This document shows, piece after piece, positions 1-7,564 of a stretch of 64,000 nt of DNA. Every line of letters begins with the position of its first letter. The stretch's first letter is position 1. The translations under genes were made by a program, and so were the position numbers. Source of the DNA: Collinsella aerofaciens (GTDB lineage: Bacteria; Actinomycetota; Coriobacteriia; Coriobacteriales; Coriobacteriaceae). Below the pieces are notes generated by a model. That model was not told the origin of the DNA and did no database searches. It was given only the letters and a program-made list of their open reading frames with translations. Where the stretch lies: contig NZ_JAQLFJ010000009.1 in the NCBI RefSeq assembly GCF_028206795.1, positions 42,876 through 106,875 of the forward strand, in the 5' to 3' direction.

Positions 1-553
1 TATGTGGACCGCGAGCGCAGACATAACGTCCGTCCTCATCCTTGACGGCCTGGGGCCAGCTGGACTGATCGGCACGCTCACTGAGGCGGTCGGCCGCAAC
101 GCTCACCTTGAAGGCTGAACCAAGATCGACGCCGGACGTGACCACACGGGCCTCGTCGGTGTTCTGCTTAATCGAAAACAATGCCATGCCACGACCGTGA
201 ACGCCCCAACGGTCCATCTTCATGCTCTCGAGCTTGGAGGTAACGCGGGCATCAAAGATTCGCTCTTGCATATCCTGCGGAACGCCAGAACCGTTATCCA
301 GAAAGACAAGCGTGCGGACGCCATCTTCCTTGGTCGTGGCGAGATAGACCTTGTCGGCGCCGGCATCGCGAGCATTACGGAGCATTTCGATGACGATGTC
401 CTCGACATGCTGAATGTCGTGCTTAGCCTGGCGCCGCTCGGCCTCCGAAACGCGGAGGCGGACATACCCCTCGCCAAGGTTCTCCTCGACGCGAAGGTTG
501 CCCTCCCCCGACATCGACGCGATAAATGAGATGAGCTCGTTCGCGTCGCTCAT
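1..553 (-). CDS. GHKL-type ATP-binding protein, C-terminus outside the window
   Basis: The gene runs off the left edge; 184 codons are visible from an ATG at 553. I read a histidine-kinase/Hsp90/MutL-type ATPase fold: an N box near residues 57-67 (EMLRNARDAGADK), a G1 box DNGSGVP near 90, and a G2-like HGRGMALFSIKQ near 120. No sensor, HisKA or receiver domain is visible, so a classical histidine kinase is unlikely; a MutL- or Hsp90-like switch ATPase or an anti-sigma-like kinase are alternatives. Only one base separates its ATG from the rny stop codon, so the two are almost certainly co-transcribed and perhaps translationally coupled. The substrate is unknown. The open frame is certain, the ATPase fold is well supported, and the function is open. 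Confidence 0.8.
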   Translation of the reverse strand, partial: MSDANELISFIASMSGEGNLRVEENLGEGYVRLRVSEAERRQAKHDIQHVEDIVIEMLRNARDAGADKVYLATTKEDGVRTLVFLDNGSGVPQDMQERIFDARVTSKLESMKMDRWGVHGRGMALFSIKQNTDEARVVTSGVDLGSAFKVSVAADRLSERADQSSWPQAVKDEDGRYVCARGPH

Positions 554-554
554 G

Positions 555-2105
555 TTATTTAGCGATATCGACAGCGCGGCTCTCGCGAATCACGACGACG
601 CGCACCTGACCGGGATACTCCATCTCTTCCTCGATCTGATGGGCGATATCGTGAGCCAGGACCGTGGACTGGGCATCGGAGATCTTGTCCGGCTGGACCA
701 TGACGTGGACCTCGCGACCGGCCTGCATGGCATAGGTACGTTCGACGCCGTCATGGGAGTTGGCGATCTCCTCGAGCTTCTCAAGACGCTTGATGTAGTT
801 CTCGGCAGACTCGCGACGGGCACCGGGGCGAGAGGCAGAGACAGCATCGGCGGCCTGCACCAGGACATCGAGCACCGTGTTGGGGTCGACATCGGCATGG
901 TGAGCCTCAATAGCGTGGACGATAACGGGCTTCTCGCCATAACGGCGGGCAAGCTCGGCGCCGATGACGGCATGCGGGCCCTCGACGTCGTGGTCGATTG
1001 CCTTGCCCAGGTCATGAAGCAGGCCGGCGCGCTTGGCGGTCACAACGTCCAGGCCAAGCTCGGAAGCCATCACGCCGCACAGATCAGAGACCTCGAGGGA
1101 ATGCTGAAGCACGTTCTGACCAAACGAGGTACGGTAGCGCAGGGCACCAAGGGTCTTGACGATCTCGGGGTGCAGATCGTGGATGCCGGTATCGAAGGCA
1201 GCCTGCTCGCCAGCCTCGCGCACGCGCTGCTGAACCAGGTCGGCGGCCTTGTGATACATCTCCTCGATACGGGCAGGGTGAATGCGGCCGTCGGCGATGA
1301 GGTTCTCGAGGGCGACACGGGCGGTCTCACGACGGACCGGGTCGAAGCTCGAAAGAACGACGGTCTCGGGCGTGTCGTCGATCACGAGGTTGACGCCGGA
1401 AACCTGCTCGAAGGTCCGGATGTTGCGACCCTCGCGACCGATGATACGGCCCTTGAGGTCATCAGAGGGAATGTGCACGGAGGTAACGGTGACCTCGGCA
1501 GTGTGGTCGGCAGCGCAGCGCTGAATCGCCAGAGACAGAATCTCCTGGGCGGTCTTGTGGCACTCGGCGCGAACCTGCTGCTCGGACTCGCGAATGATCG
1601 TGGCGGCCTCGTGGGTGACCTCGCCGCGAACCTTATCGAGGAGCTCCTTGTGGGCGTCCTCGCGGGTAAGGTCGGCGATACGCTCGAGCTCGGAGGTCTG
1701 CTTTGCGCAGAGCTCCTCGAGCTCACGGGAGCGCTTCTCGACCTGACCGGCCTGGCTGGACAGCTGATGCTCGCGCTTGTCGAGAGCGTCGTTGCGGCGA
1801 TCAAGGGATTCCTCGCGCTGCATCACGCGGTTCTCGAGCGTACGAATCTCGTTCTTACGCTGCTTGTCCTCGGCCTCGGCGGCCTGCTTGTTCTTGATGA
1901 TCTCCTCTTTAGCCTCGAGCAGAGCCTCTTTTTTGAGGGTCTCGGCCTGACGCTTGGCATCACCGATCAGGGACTCAGCCTGTGCGTGTGCCGACTGGAT
2001 TTTTTCGTCGGCCTCGTGAAGACTACCCTGCTTGGCGGTGCGCATGTAGGCAATGGCGGCGATGGCACCCAAAACGATGCCAACGAGCGCTGCGATGATA
2101 GGCAT
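555..2105 (-). CDS. rny: Ribonuclease Y
   Basis: Membrane-anchored endoribonuclease that starts mRNA decay. Order of parts: one N-terminal transmembrane helix (about residues 1-20), a long charged coiled coil (about 25-195), a KH RNA-binding domain with GREGRN (about 205-265), and an HD phosphohydrolase domain with HDLGKA and downstream metal ligands (about 335-430). The length of 516 residues is usual for RNase Y. A GTG at 2111 lies in frame, but it overlaps the AGGAG Shine-Dalgarno; the ATG at 2105 has that AGGAG five bases upstream, so I chose it. A strong promoter lies about 170 bp upstream. Together with rnj and pnp, the window encodes the main RNA-decay enzymes. The partial GHKL gene follows directly. 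Confidence 0.96.
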   Translation of the reverse strand: MPIIAALVGIVLGAIAAIAYMRTAKQGSLHEADEKIQSAHAQAESLIGDAKRQAETLKKEALLEAKEEIIKNKQAAEAEDKQRKNEIRTLENRVMQREESLDRRNDALDKREHQLSSQAGQVEKRSRELEELCAKQTSELERIADLTREDAHKELLDKVRGEVTHEAATIIRESEQQVRAECHKTAQEILSLAIQRCAADHTAEVTVTSVHIPSDDLKGRIIGREGRNIRTFEQVSGVNLVIDDTPETVVLSSFDPVRRETARVALENLIADGRIHPARIEEMYHKAADLVQQRVREAGEQAAFDTGIHDLHPEIVKTLGALRYRTSFGQNVLQHSLEVSDLCGVMASELGLDVVTAKRAGLLHDLGKAIDHDVEGPHAVIGAELARRYGEKPVIVHAIEAHHADVDPNTVLDVLVQAADAVSASRPGARRESAENYIKRLEKLEEIANSHDGVERTYAMQAGREVHVMVQPDKISDAQSTVLAHDIAHQIEEEMEYPGQVRVVVIRESRAVDIAK

Positions 2106-2271
2106 GCTCACTCCTTTTTATGGATTCGTTACACAACAAAGCGAACCGTCCTTACGAACGGCTCGCGACATTTGAGTAATATGGGCGCAGCTTATGCGGG
2201 TCGGATACAGATAAACATATAAACAAACTCATCACAGATGAGCACATATCACAAAGCAAATGACAGTGTTT

Positions 2272-2300
2272 ATCGTACGTTGAACCACAACAACTGTCAA
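2272..2300 (-). promoter_or_regulatory. rny promoter
   Basis: On the minus strand a perfect -35 TTGACA (plus-strand 2295-2300) is followed by a 17-base spacer and a -10 TACGAT (2272-2277). This gives rny its own transcription start with an untranslated leader of about 160 nt, separate from recA-recX. Confidence 0.72.
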
Positions 2301-2305
2301 ATAAA

Positions 2306-2348
2306 TGGCCCCAGCACGGCGGCTAAAACGCGGTGAACGGCAGGGCCA
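2306..2348 (-). terminator. Possible terminator after recA-recX
   Basis: Outer arms TGGCCC/GGGCCA with short inner pairings CAC/GTG and GCG/CGC, followed on the minus strand by ATTTATTTG. The T-tract is interrupted and overlaps the start of the rny promoter, so this is a moderate call. Confidence 0.4.
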
Positions 2349-2362
2349 CAAAACGCATACGC

Positions 2363-3055
2363 CTAAACCGCACATTCCTCACGTTCGGCATCGAGACGTG
2401 CCTTAACGGCATCGGCGGCGATGTGATACGAGAAGCCCTTGCCCATCAAAAACCGAACCAGTTTTTCGAATCCGCGCGTCTCTGGAACACGCCGCTTGGC
2501 GAGCAGGGCTGACGCACGCGCCAAATCGTCTTCGACGGCAAAATAGTCCTCGGGATAACCGGGAATGTCATCGAGCACGACATGACGGCGCTTGAGCTCG
2601 GTCTCGATTTTACGCTGTCCCCAACCGCGCCGCTTGCGTTCCTCGATAAAGTACGAGCAAAAGCGGTTCTCGTCTAAAAAGCGATACTCGGTGGCGCGCT
2701 CGACGGCGAAATCGATCGCGGTCTGGTGAAAGCCGTAGCGAGCCAGCTTGTCACGGACCTCGCCCGTCGCATGGTCGCGTCGCGATAGCATCTCGGTCAC
2801 CATGGTAAGTGCACATTTACGCTCGACGAGCTGCACCGCCTCACGAAAGTTGTCCCAATCACAGGGAAGATCGGGGCGGTTTTTGACATACAGGCGCGCG
2901 ACCCGCGCGGGAATCCAAATGGACCGCTCAAAACCGCCCTCAAGCTCACAATCGATATGTGCGCAAGGCTTTTTGGACGCATACCCGCTCGAGAACGAGG
3001 AGGCCGCCTTCTTATCGGGAAAGACGACCGTGGCCTCGGTCACCGTATACGACAT
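2363..3055 (-). CDS. recX: Regulatory protein RecX
   Basis: RecX binds inside the RecA-DNA filament and limits its extension. The 230-residue product has the family's repeated three-helix modules, with the signatures RRDHATGEVRDKL and FLDENRFCSYFIEERKRRGWG, after an N-terminal extension of about 70 residues that is common in actinobacteria. It begins 11 bp after the recA stop codon, so it should be made from the recA transcript and be SOS-inducible with it. The ATG at 3055 is the first start of the frame. Confidence 0.93.
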   Translation of the reverse strand: MSYTVTEATVVFPDKKAASSFSSGYASKKPCAHIDCELEGGFERSIWIPARVARLYVKNRPDLPCDWDNFREAVQLVERKCALTMVTEMLSRRDHATGEVRDKLARYGFHQTAIDFAVERATEYRFLDENRFCSYFIEERKRRGWGQRKIETELKRRHVVLDDIPGYPEDYFAVEDDLARASALLAKRRVPETRGFEKLVRFLMGKGFSYHIAADAVKARLDAEREECAV

Positions 3056-3066
3056 GAGCGTAACCG

Positions 3067-4215
3067 CTACTCGTCGTCATCATCGAGCATGGCGGAACCA
3101 TCGATGGCGTAAAGCTCGTCAAACTCCTCAGGCGCAGGCTGATCGGTCAGCTCGACCTCGGATGGAGCATCGTCGTCAAACTCAAGCCCGCAGGCAAGGC
3201 GGACCTTATGCTCAATCTCGTCGGCGCAATCGGGGTGTTCGCGCAGGAACGCCTTGGCGGCCTCGCGACCGTTGCCGAGCTTGTCCTCGCCATAGGCAAA
3301 CCAGGAGCCCATCTTCTTGCAGATGCCGCACTCGACAGCCATGTCCAGAATCGAGCCCTCCTTAGAGATGCCCGTACCGTACATGATGTCAAACTCAGCA
3401 GAACGGAACGGAGCTGCCACCTTGTTCTTAACGACCTTGGCGCGCACGCGGTTACCGATAACCTCATCCTTAAGCTTAATGCTGTCGATGCGGCGAATGT
3501 CGATACGCACCGAAGAGAAAAACTTAAGGGCGCGGCCGCCCGTCGTGGTCTCGGGGTTGCCGAACATGACGCCGATCTTCTCACGCAGTTGGTTAATGAA
3601 GATGCACGTCGTGTTGGACTTGGACAGCGAGCCGGCAAGCTTGCGGAGCGCCTGGCTCATCAGGCGAGCTTGCAAGCCGACCGTGGTATCGCCGATCTCT
3701 CCCTCGATCTCGGCACGCGGGGTCAGCGCGGCGACGGAGTCGACGACGATGGCATCGATGGCGCCGGAACGCACGAGCATGTCAACAATCTCGAGCGCCT
3801 GCTCACCCGTATCGGGCTGGGAAATCAGTACCTCGTCGATATCCACGCCAATGCGCGCGGCATACGTGGGATCGAGCGCGTGCTCGGCATCGATAAATGC
3901 CACCACGCCACCCATTGCCTGGGCCTCGGCCAGGATCTCGAGCGAAAGCGTCGTCTTACCGGAGGACTCAGGACCGTAAATCTCGACGATACGGCCGCGC
4001 GGCACACCGCCGATACCCAGAGCGGCATCGAGTGCCAGAGCGCCCGTGGGGATGGCCTCAACCTCAAGCTCGGGGCCGCCGTCACCATACCTCATGATGG
4101 AACCCTGGCCGAATTTCTTCTCGATCTCGGCCTTGGTGGTGGCGATCATCTCATCGCGCTCTTTACCCGTCGTGCGAGCATGAACGGTACGTACGGGACC
4201 TGAATTCTTGGCCAT
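3067..4215 (-). CDS. recA: Recombinase RecA
   Basis: ATP-dependent strand-exchange protein for recombinational repair, LexA cleavage and integration of transforming DNA. Walker [10 protein letters not shown] lies at residues 81-89. The Walker B region (IVVDSVAAL), the L1/L2 DNA-binding loops and an acidic C-terminal tail ending in DDDDE are all present. Length is 382 residues, with an N-terminal extension of roughly 15 residues compared with E. coli RecA. The frame is open seven codons further upstream, but the ATG at 4215 has AGGAGG at ideal distance, so the longer reading is wrong. Upstream lie an SOS box inside the promoter spacer and a phased TTTGGT repeat array that is shared with two competence operons. 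Confidence 0.98.
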   Translation of the reverse strand: MAKNSGPVRTVHARTTGKERDEMIATTKAEIEKKFGQGSIMRYGDGGPELEVEAIPTGALALDAALGIGGVPRGRIVEIYGPESSGKTTLSLEILAEAQAMGGVVAFIDAEHALDPTYAARIGVDIDEVLISQPDTGEQALEIVDMLVRSGAIDAIVVDSVAALTPRAEIEGEIGDTTVGLQARLMSQALRKLAGSLSKSNTTCIFINQLREKIGVMFGNPETTTGGRALKFFSSVRIDIRRIDSIKLKDEVIGNRVRAKVVKNKVAAPFRSAEFDIMYGTGISKEGSILDMAVECGICKKMGSWFAYGEDKLGNGREAAKAFLREHPDCADEIEHKVRLACGLEFDDDAPSEVELTDQPAPEEFDELYAIDGSAMLDDDDE

Positions 4216-4245
4216 GAAAAGCCCTCCTCTTAACAACCTGCATCG

Positions 4246-4274
4246 ATAATAAACGAACGGCTGTTCGTGGTCAA
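4246..4274 (-). promoter_or_regulatory. recA promoter
   Basis: Minus-strand -35 TTGACC (4269-4274), a 17-base spacer and -10 TATTAT (4246-4251). The LexA box occupies the spacer, the classical position for a repressed SOS promoter. The predicted leader is short, about 25 nt. Confidence 0.8.
4254..4267. promoter_or_regulatory. LexA-binding SOS box at recA
   Basis: The sequence CGAACGGCTGTTCG matches the Gram-positive/actinobacterial SOS consensus CGAAC-N4-GTTCG with no mismatch. It sits exactly between the -10 and -35 elements of the recA promoter. LexA itself is not encoded in this window. Confidence 0.9.
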
Positions 4275-4305
4275 CCGTTCAGATAAATCATATGCAGGCA
4301 GTCTT

Positions 4306-4344
4306 TCCAAAACCCAACCAAACGCCGACCAAATACTGACCAAA
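4306..4344 (-). promoter_or_regulatory. Phased TTTGGT repeat array upstream of recA
   Basis: Plus-strand hexamers begin at exact 11 bp steps: TCCAAA at 4306, ACCAAA at 4317, 4328 and 4339. On the recA strand these read TTTGGT direct repeats. The array is 91-129 bp upstream of the recA ATG and about 30-70 bp upstream of the -35. The same repeat with the same spacing lies before comEA and yraN. Direct hexamers at 11 bp spacing fit an OmpR/PhoB-type response regulator; the regulator is not in the window, so its identity is inference. Confidence 0.6.
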
Positions 4345-4420
4345 TGCTTGACCACATAGGGCCAAATATAAGCAAGGAAGGCGAAAATAAACCTATGACC
4401 AGCAAAAACGCTGAATTTGT

Positions 4421-4444
4421 CAGAGGTCCCTATCTCCACAATTA
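4421..4444. repeat. Extragenic repeat, copy 1
   Basis: A 24 bp stretch beginning CAGAGGTCCC and ending CACAATTA recurs at 62530-62553 with only two differences. Both copies lie just downstream of genes next to terminators. On the minus strand it carries GGAGACAGGGAC, which resembles the GGGGACAG cores flanking the RAYT gene. Confidence 0.5.
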
Positions 4445-4465
4445 AGGGGCCCTAAGGCCCCTTAA
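4442..4465 (-). terminator. Terminator after cinA
   Basis: A perfect 10 bp stem, TTAAGGGGCC/GGCCCCTTAA, with loop CTAA lies eight bases beyond the cinA stop. Its symmetry means it could work in both directions; flanking T residues on the minus strand are few. Confidence 0.65.
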
Positions 4466-4472
4466 AACACGT

Positions 4473-5003
4473 CTATTCCATAGAGTTGAGCAAAAGGGCA
4501 ATGCGTCCCAATGCCTCCGCGACCGCATGGGCACGAACACACGAACGGTCGCCCTCATAGTGGCAGCGCACAGAGTCCACGACCGGCACTTCCCCATCAG
4601 CCGCGCGATACGCCCAGCCAATATAGAAAGTGCCAGCCGGATCGTCCTCAGTGCCGCCGCCGGGGCCGGCATAACCCGTTGCGCTCACTGCAATATCGCT
4701 CTGGTACAGCTCCAGCGAACCCGCCGCCATCTCGCGCGCGGTCTGATGCGACACCGCGGTATAGCGGTCGAGCGTCTCCTGATCAACGCCCAAAACGCGA
4801 TGCTTGATCTCATCGCAGTAGGTCACCGCACCGCCACGCAGCACCGCCGAGGCGCCCGGGATATCGGCAATCGTCGAGGCAATCATACCTGCTGTCAGCG
4901 ACTCAGCCGTCGAAACCGTCACGCCCCGAGCGCTCGCGCGCTCGACAATATGACGCGCCAGCTCCTCGTTATGTGCGGAAATCTGCTCAAAAGAGTCCGT
5001 CAT
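4473..5003 (-). CDS. cinA: CinA-like nicotinamide-nucleotide amidase (PncC domain)
   Basis: The PncC domain converts NMN to nicotinate mononucleotide plus ammonia in pyridine nucleotide recycling. Motifs are STAESLTAGMIASTIADIPGAS near the N-terminus, GGAVTYCDEIKHRVLGV, and the substrate loop TGYAGPGGGTEDDPAGTFYIG. It consists only of this domain (about 176 residues), lacking the N-terminal COG1058 domain of long CinA proteins. A GTG at 5009 and an ATG at 5003 are both possible starts; GGTGGG just before the ATG favours 5003. It lies 12 bp behind pgsA, at the end of a rimO-pgsA-cinA operon. In other bacteria cinA often lies near recA and belongs to the competence regulon; here it is adjacent to recA but has its own terminator. 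Confidence 0.92.
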   Translation of the reverse strand: MTDSFEQISAHNEELARHIVERASARGVTVSTAESLTAGMIASTIADIPGASAVLRGGAVTYCDEIKHRVLGVDQETLDRYTAVSHQTAREMAAGSLELYQSDIAVSATGYAGPGGGTEDDPAGTFYIGWAYRAADGEVPVVDSVRCHYEGDRSCVRAHAVAEALGRIALLLNSME

Positions 5004-5015
5004 ACCCACCAGGAC

Positions 5016-5654
5016 CTAGACCGAAAAGACGATCTTGCGGCAGTTCCAGAAGTACTGGGCGCCCGAGATAACGGTCAGGACAACGGCAACGGCGTACAGG
5101 AAGCGCGACACCGAGTAGATGCCGAGCGTCAGCGCCAGCGGGCCAAGGTGCAAGCCGGCCATCGCAAAGACGCACAGGTAACCGCAGATGGAGACCATCG
5201 TGGTCGCCGTCTTGTACTTGCCAAGCTTATCGGCGGCAACGACCACGCCGGCGGCACTCGCGACCATGCGAAGGGCGCTCACCAGAAGCTCACGGAACAG
5301 GATAATGAACACGGACCACACGGTCACAGCGCCAAAATCCAAGAACAGCAGCAGAGCCGAGAACACCAGCAGCTTATCGGCGATGGGGTCCAAGAACTTA
5401 CCGAAATCGGTAATCTCGTTGCGCGAGCGCGCCAGATAACCGTCGACCTTATCGGTGCACGACAGGATCACATACAGAATGAAGGCAGCGGCGGCGAGCG
5501 GGCCGTCGAAGGTGCTCCAATCTGTACCGGCAACACTCGTGTGAGAAAGCGCCGACACGATCATGAACACCGGGATAAAGACGATGCGAACGCACGTCAC
5601 GATGTTGGCGGGCGTCCAAACACTCGTCAGTTCCTTATTGCTCTCGTTTGCCAC
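5016..5654 (-). CDS. pgsA: CDP-diacylglycerol-glycerol-3-phosphate 3-phosphatidyltransferase
   Basis: Integral membrane enzyme that makes phosphatidylglycerophosphate from CDP-diacylglycerol and glycerol-3-phosphate. The CDP-alcohol phosphotransferase signature DG-x2-AR-x8-G-x3-D-x3-D is present (DGYLAR ... GKFLDPIAD, about residues 78-100), and several hydrophobic helices follow. Length is 212 residues. The GTG at 5654 has GGAGA five bases upstream. It sits 9 bp after rimO, an arrangement common in actinobacteria and firmicutes. Confidence 0.95.
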   Translation of the reverse strand: MANESNKELTSVWTPANIVTCVRIVFIPVFMIVSALSHTSVAGTDWSTFDGPLAAAAFILYVILSCTDKVDGYLARSRNEITDFGKFLDPIADKLLVFSALLLFLDFGAVTVWSVFIILFRELLVSALRMVASAAGVVVAADKLGKYKTATTMVSICGYLCVFAMAGLHLGPLALTLGIYSVSRFLYAVAVVLTVISGAQYFWNCRKIVFSV

Positions 5655-5663
5655 GATGCTCTC

Positions 5664-7013
5664 CTACTCCACAACATGGCCGATAAGCTCATAGCAGAAG
5701 CTATCGGTAAACTCGACCGTCAGAATATCGCCCACGGACGCCTCGCTGGCGTCCAAGTGCACCGCGCCATCGGAATCGGGCGCCTGGAACCAAGCGTGGC
5801 CGATCAGCTCGGCGCCGTCCTCGGTCTCCTCGATGCCGTCGACAATCACCTGGGCGCGCTCGCCCACATGTGCGGCGGTGGCGGCAAAACCGAGCGACTC
5901 GGCCAGGTCCATGGCCTCCTGGGCGCGCTCGAGCTTGACCTCCTCATCGACCTGACCCTCCATCTTAGCGGCCAGGCTGCCCTCCTCCTGCGAGTAGGCA
6001 AAGACGCTCGTGTAGTCAAAGCCGACGGTGTCCATAAAGTCGATAAGGTCGCGGAACTCATCGTCGGTCTCGGTCGGGAAGCCGACCATGGCCGTGGAAC
6101 GGATCACAATGCCGGGGATACGCTCACGCAGATCACGGAACAGGTCCTCGAGCTCCTGGCGCGAACCAGAACGGCGCATAGCCTTGAGGATGCGCGCGTC
6201 GCAGTGCTGCACGGGGATATCGATATAAGGCAGTACCTCGGGCGTATCGCGAATCGTATCGATAAGCTCGTCGGTCATGCCCTCGGGCTGCAGGTAGAGC
6301 ACGCGGACCCAGACGTTGTGCGGGCGCACGGCCTCGGCGACGGCATGCAGCAGCTGCGCCAGATTGCGCGGCGAGCCATCGGTGACGTCTTCGTCGGCAA
6401 AGTCGGTGCCCCAAATACCCGTGTCCTGGCCGATCAGCACGATCTCTCGCACGCCACCGGCAACCAAGTCGCGCACCTCGGAAATAATGCTCTCGGCATT
6501 GCGCGAGTGATAACGACCGCGGATATACGGGATCATGCAGAAGCTACAGAAGCGGTTGCAGCCATCGGAGATCTTGACGTAGGCGACAGCGCCCTCGACG
6601 GTGCGCTTGACCTGCGGAATATAGGCGGCAATCTCACGCTCGACACCCAGCACGCCATCGATGACCGTCACAATGCCATCCTCCTCGTCGGCCTTCACAA
6701 AGGCAGCGACCTCGGGCAGCTCGTCAGGCAGGTCGTCGCCATAGCGCGACGGCACACAGCCGCACATGACGATGGGACAAGAACGAACGCCGTCCTGAAC
6801 CTCGTTGGCGAGCTCGAGCGTGGTCTCGATGCTCTCGGACGTTGCGGAGGCGAGGAACGAGCATGTATTGACGATGGCGATATCGGCATCCTGTGGGTCG
6901 AATGCCTCCTCGTAGCCCGCGGCGGTCAAAAGAGAACGCATGCGGTCGGTGTCAACCTCGTTCTTAGCGCACCCGAGGGTGATGTAGAGCACGGAGCCCA
7001 ACGGTGTATCCAT
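5664..7013 (-). CDS. rimO: Ribosomal protein S12 methylthiotransferase RimO
   Basis: Radical-SAM enzyme that adds a methylthio group to an aspartate of ribosomal protein S12. The N-terminal MTTase domain has its cluster cysteines in LGCAKNEVD, NTCSFL and CGCVPSRY. The radical-SAM motif C-x3-C-x2-C is CNRFCSFC near residues 149-156. A C-terminal TRAM domain ends the 449-residue protein. The combination LGCAKN with SFCMIPYIRG distinguishes RimO from MiaB and from the MtaB encoded at 20.7-22.0 kb. Confidence 0.95.
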   Translation of the reverse strand: MDTPLGSVLYITLGCAKNEVDTDRMRSLLTAAGYEEAFDPQDADIAIVNTCSFLASATSESIETTLELANEVQDGVRSCPIVMCGCVPSRYGDDLPDELPEVAAFVKADEEDGIVTVIDGVLGVEREIAAYIPQVKRTVEGAVAYVKISDGCNRFCSFCMIPYIRGRYHSRNAESIISEVRDLVAGGVREIVLIGQDTGIWGTDFADEDVTDGSPRNLAQLLHAVAEAVRPHNVWVRVLYLQPEGMTDELIDTIRDTPEVLPYIDIPVQHCDARILKAMRRSGSRQELEDLFRDLRERIPGIVIRSTAMVGFPTETDDEFRDLIDFMDTVGFDYTSVFAYSQEEGSLAAKMEGQVDEEVKLERAQEAMDLAESLGFAATAAHVGERAQVIVDGIEETEDGAELIGHAWFQAPDSDGAVHLDASEASVGDILTVEFTDSFCYELIGHVVE

Positions 7014-7040
7014 GTTGGAGAGCAGTCCTTTCGAATGATA

Positions 7041-7538
7041 TTAGCGGTAGTTGGTGAACTGCAGCGGCTGGCCGTAGTCCTGGTCGCGCAGGAACTGGAT
7101 CACGGTCTGCAACGCGTCCTTCGAAGCAGAGGAAACACGCAGCTTGTCGGCCTCGATAGTCACCTTGACCTTGAGCTTTTGGTCCTTGATGTCCTTGTTG
7201 ATCTTCTTGGCGGTCGTCTGGTCGATACCCTCGACGATATGGCCGAGCACGCGCACGGTGCCGCCCGATGCCGCCTGCGGAGCATCCCACGAGACAGCCT
7301 TGAGGTCGATGCCGCGCTTGATGAGCTTGGAGCTCAGCACGTCGATAATCTGCTTGGAGACAAAGTCGGCCGGGGCGTTGATCGTAAAGAGCTTGTCGCC
7401 CTTCGAAAGCTCGATCGTGGCGCCGGAATCCTTCAGGTCATAGCGCTGGGAAATCTCACGCGTGGTTTGCTGGAAGGCGTTGTCGACCTCTTGCATGTTG
7501 ACCTCGGACACGACGTCGAAGCTGGAATCTTTAGCCAT
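7041..7538 (-). CDS. YajQ-family nucleotide-binding protein
   Basis: The 165-residue protein starts MAKDSSFDVVSE and matches the YajQ/UPF0234 family over its full length, with two small alpha-beta domains and the C-terminal RDQDYGQPLQFTNYR typical of the family. Some YajQ proteins bind cyclic di-GMP or other nucleotides and have been linked to transcription and RNA; no catalytic residues are known. An AAAGGAAA Shine-Dalgarno precedes the ATG. It is 26 bp after the RodZ-like gene and 27 bp before rimO, so it is likely part of a longer transcript. Function in this organism cannot be read from the sequence. Confidence 0.88.
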   Translation of the reverse strand: MAKDSSFDVVSEVNMQEVDNAFQQTTREISQRYDLKDSGATIELSKGDKLFTINAPADFVSKQIIDVLSSKLIKRGIDLKAVSWDAPQAASGGTVRVLGHIVEGIDQTTAKKINKDIKDQKLKVKVTIEADKLRVSSASKDALQTVIQFLRDQDYGQPLQFTNYR

Positions 7539-7564
7539 GATGTTTCCTTTCGCGTACGAGCGGC

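Noticed and set aside
414..2222. 602-codon plus-strand frame opposite rny
   Set aside because: Antisense shadow; RNase Y has KH and HD domains in the other strand.
4230..4439. 69-residue frame upstream of recA
   Set aside because: Covers the SOS promoter and the repeat array, lacks a ribosome site, and has no family resemblance.
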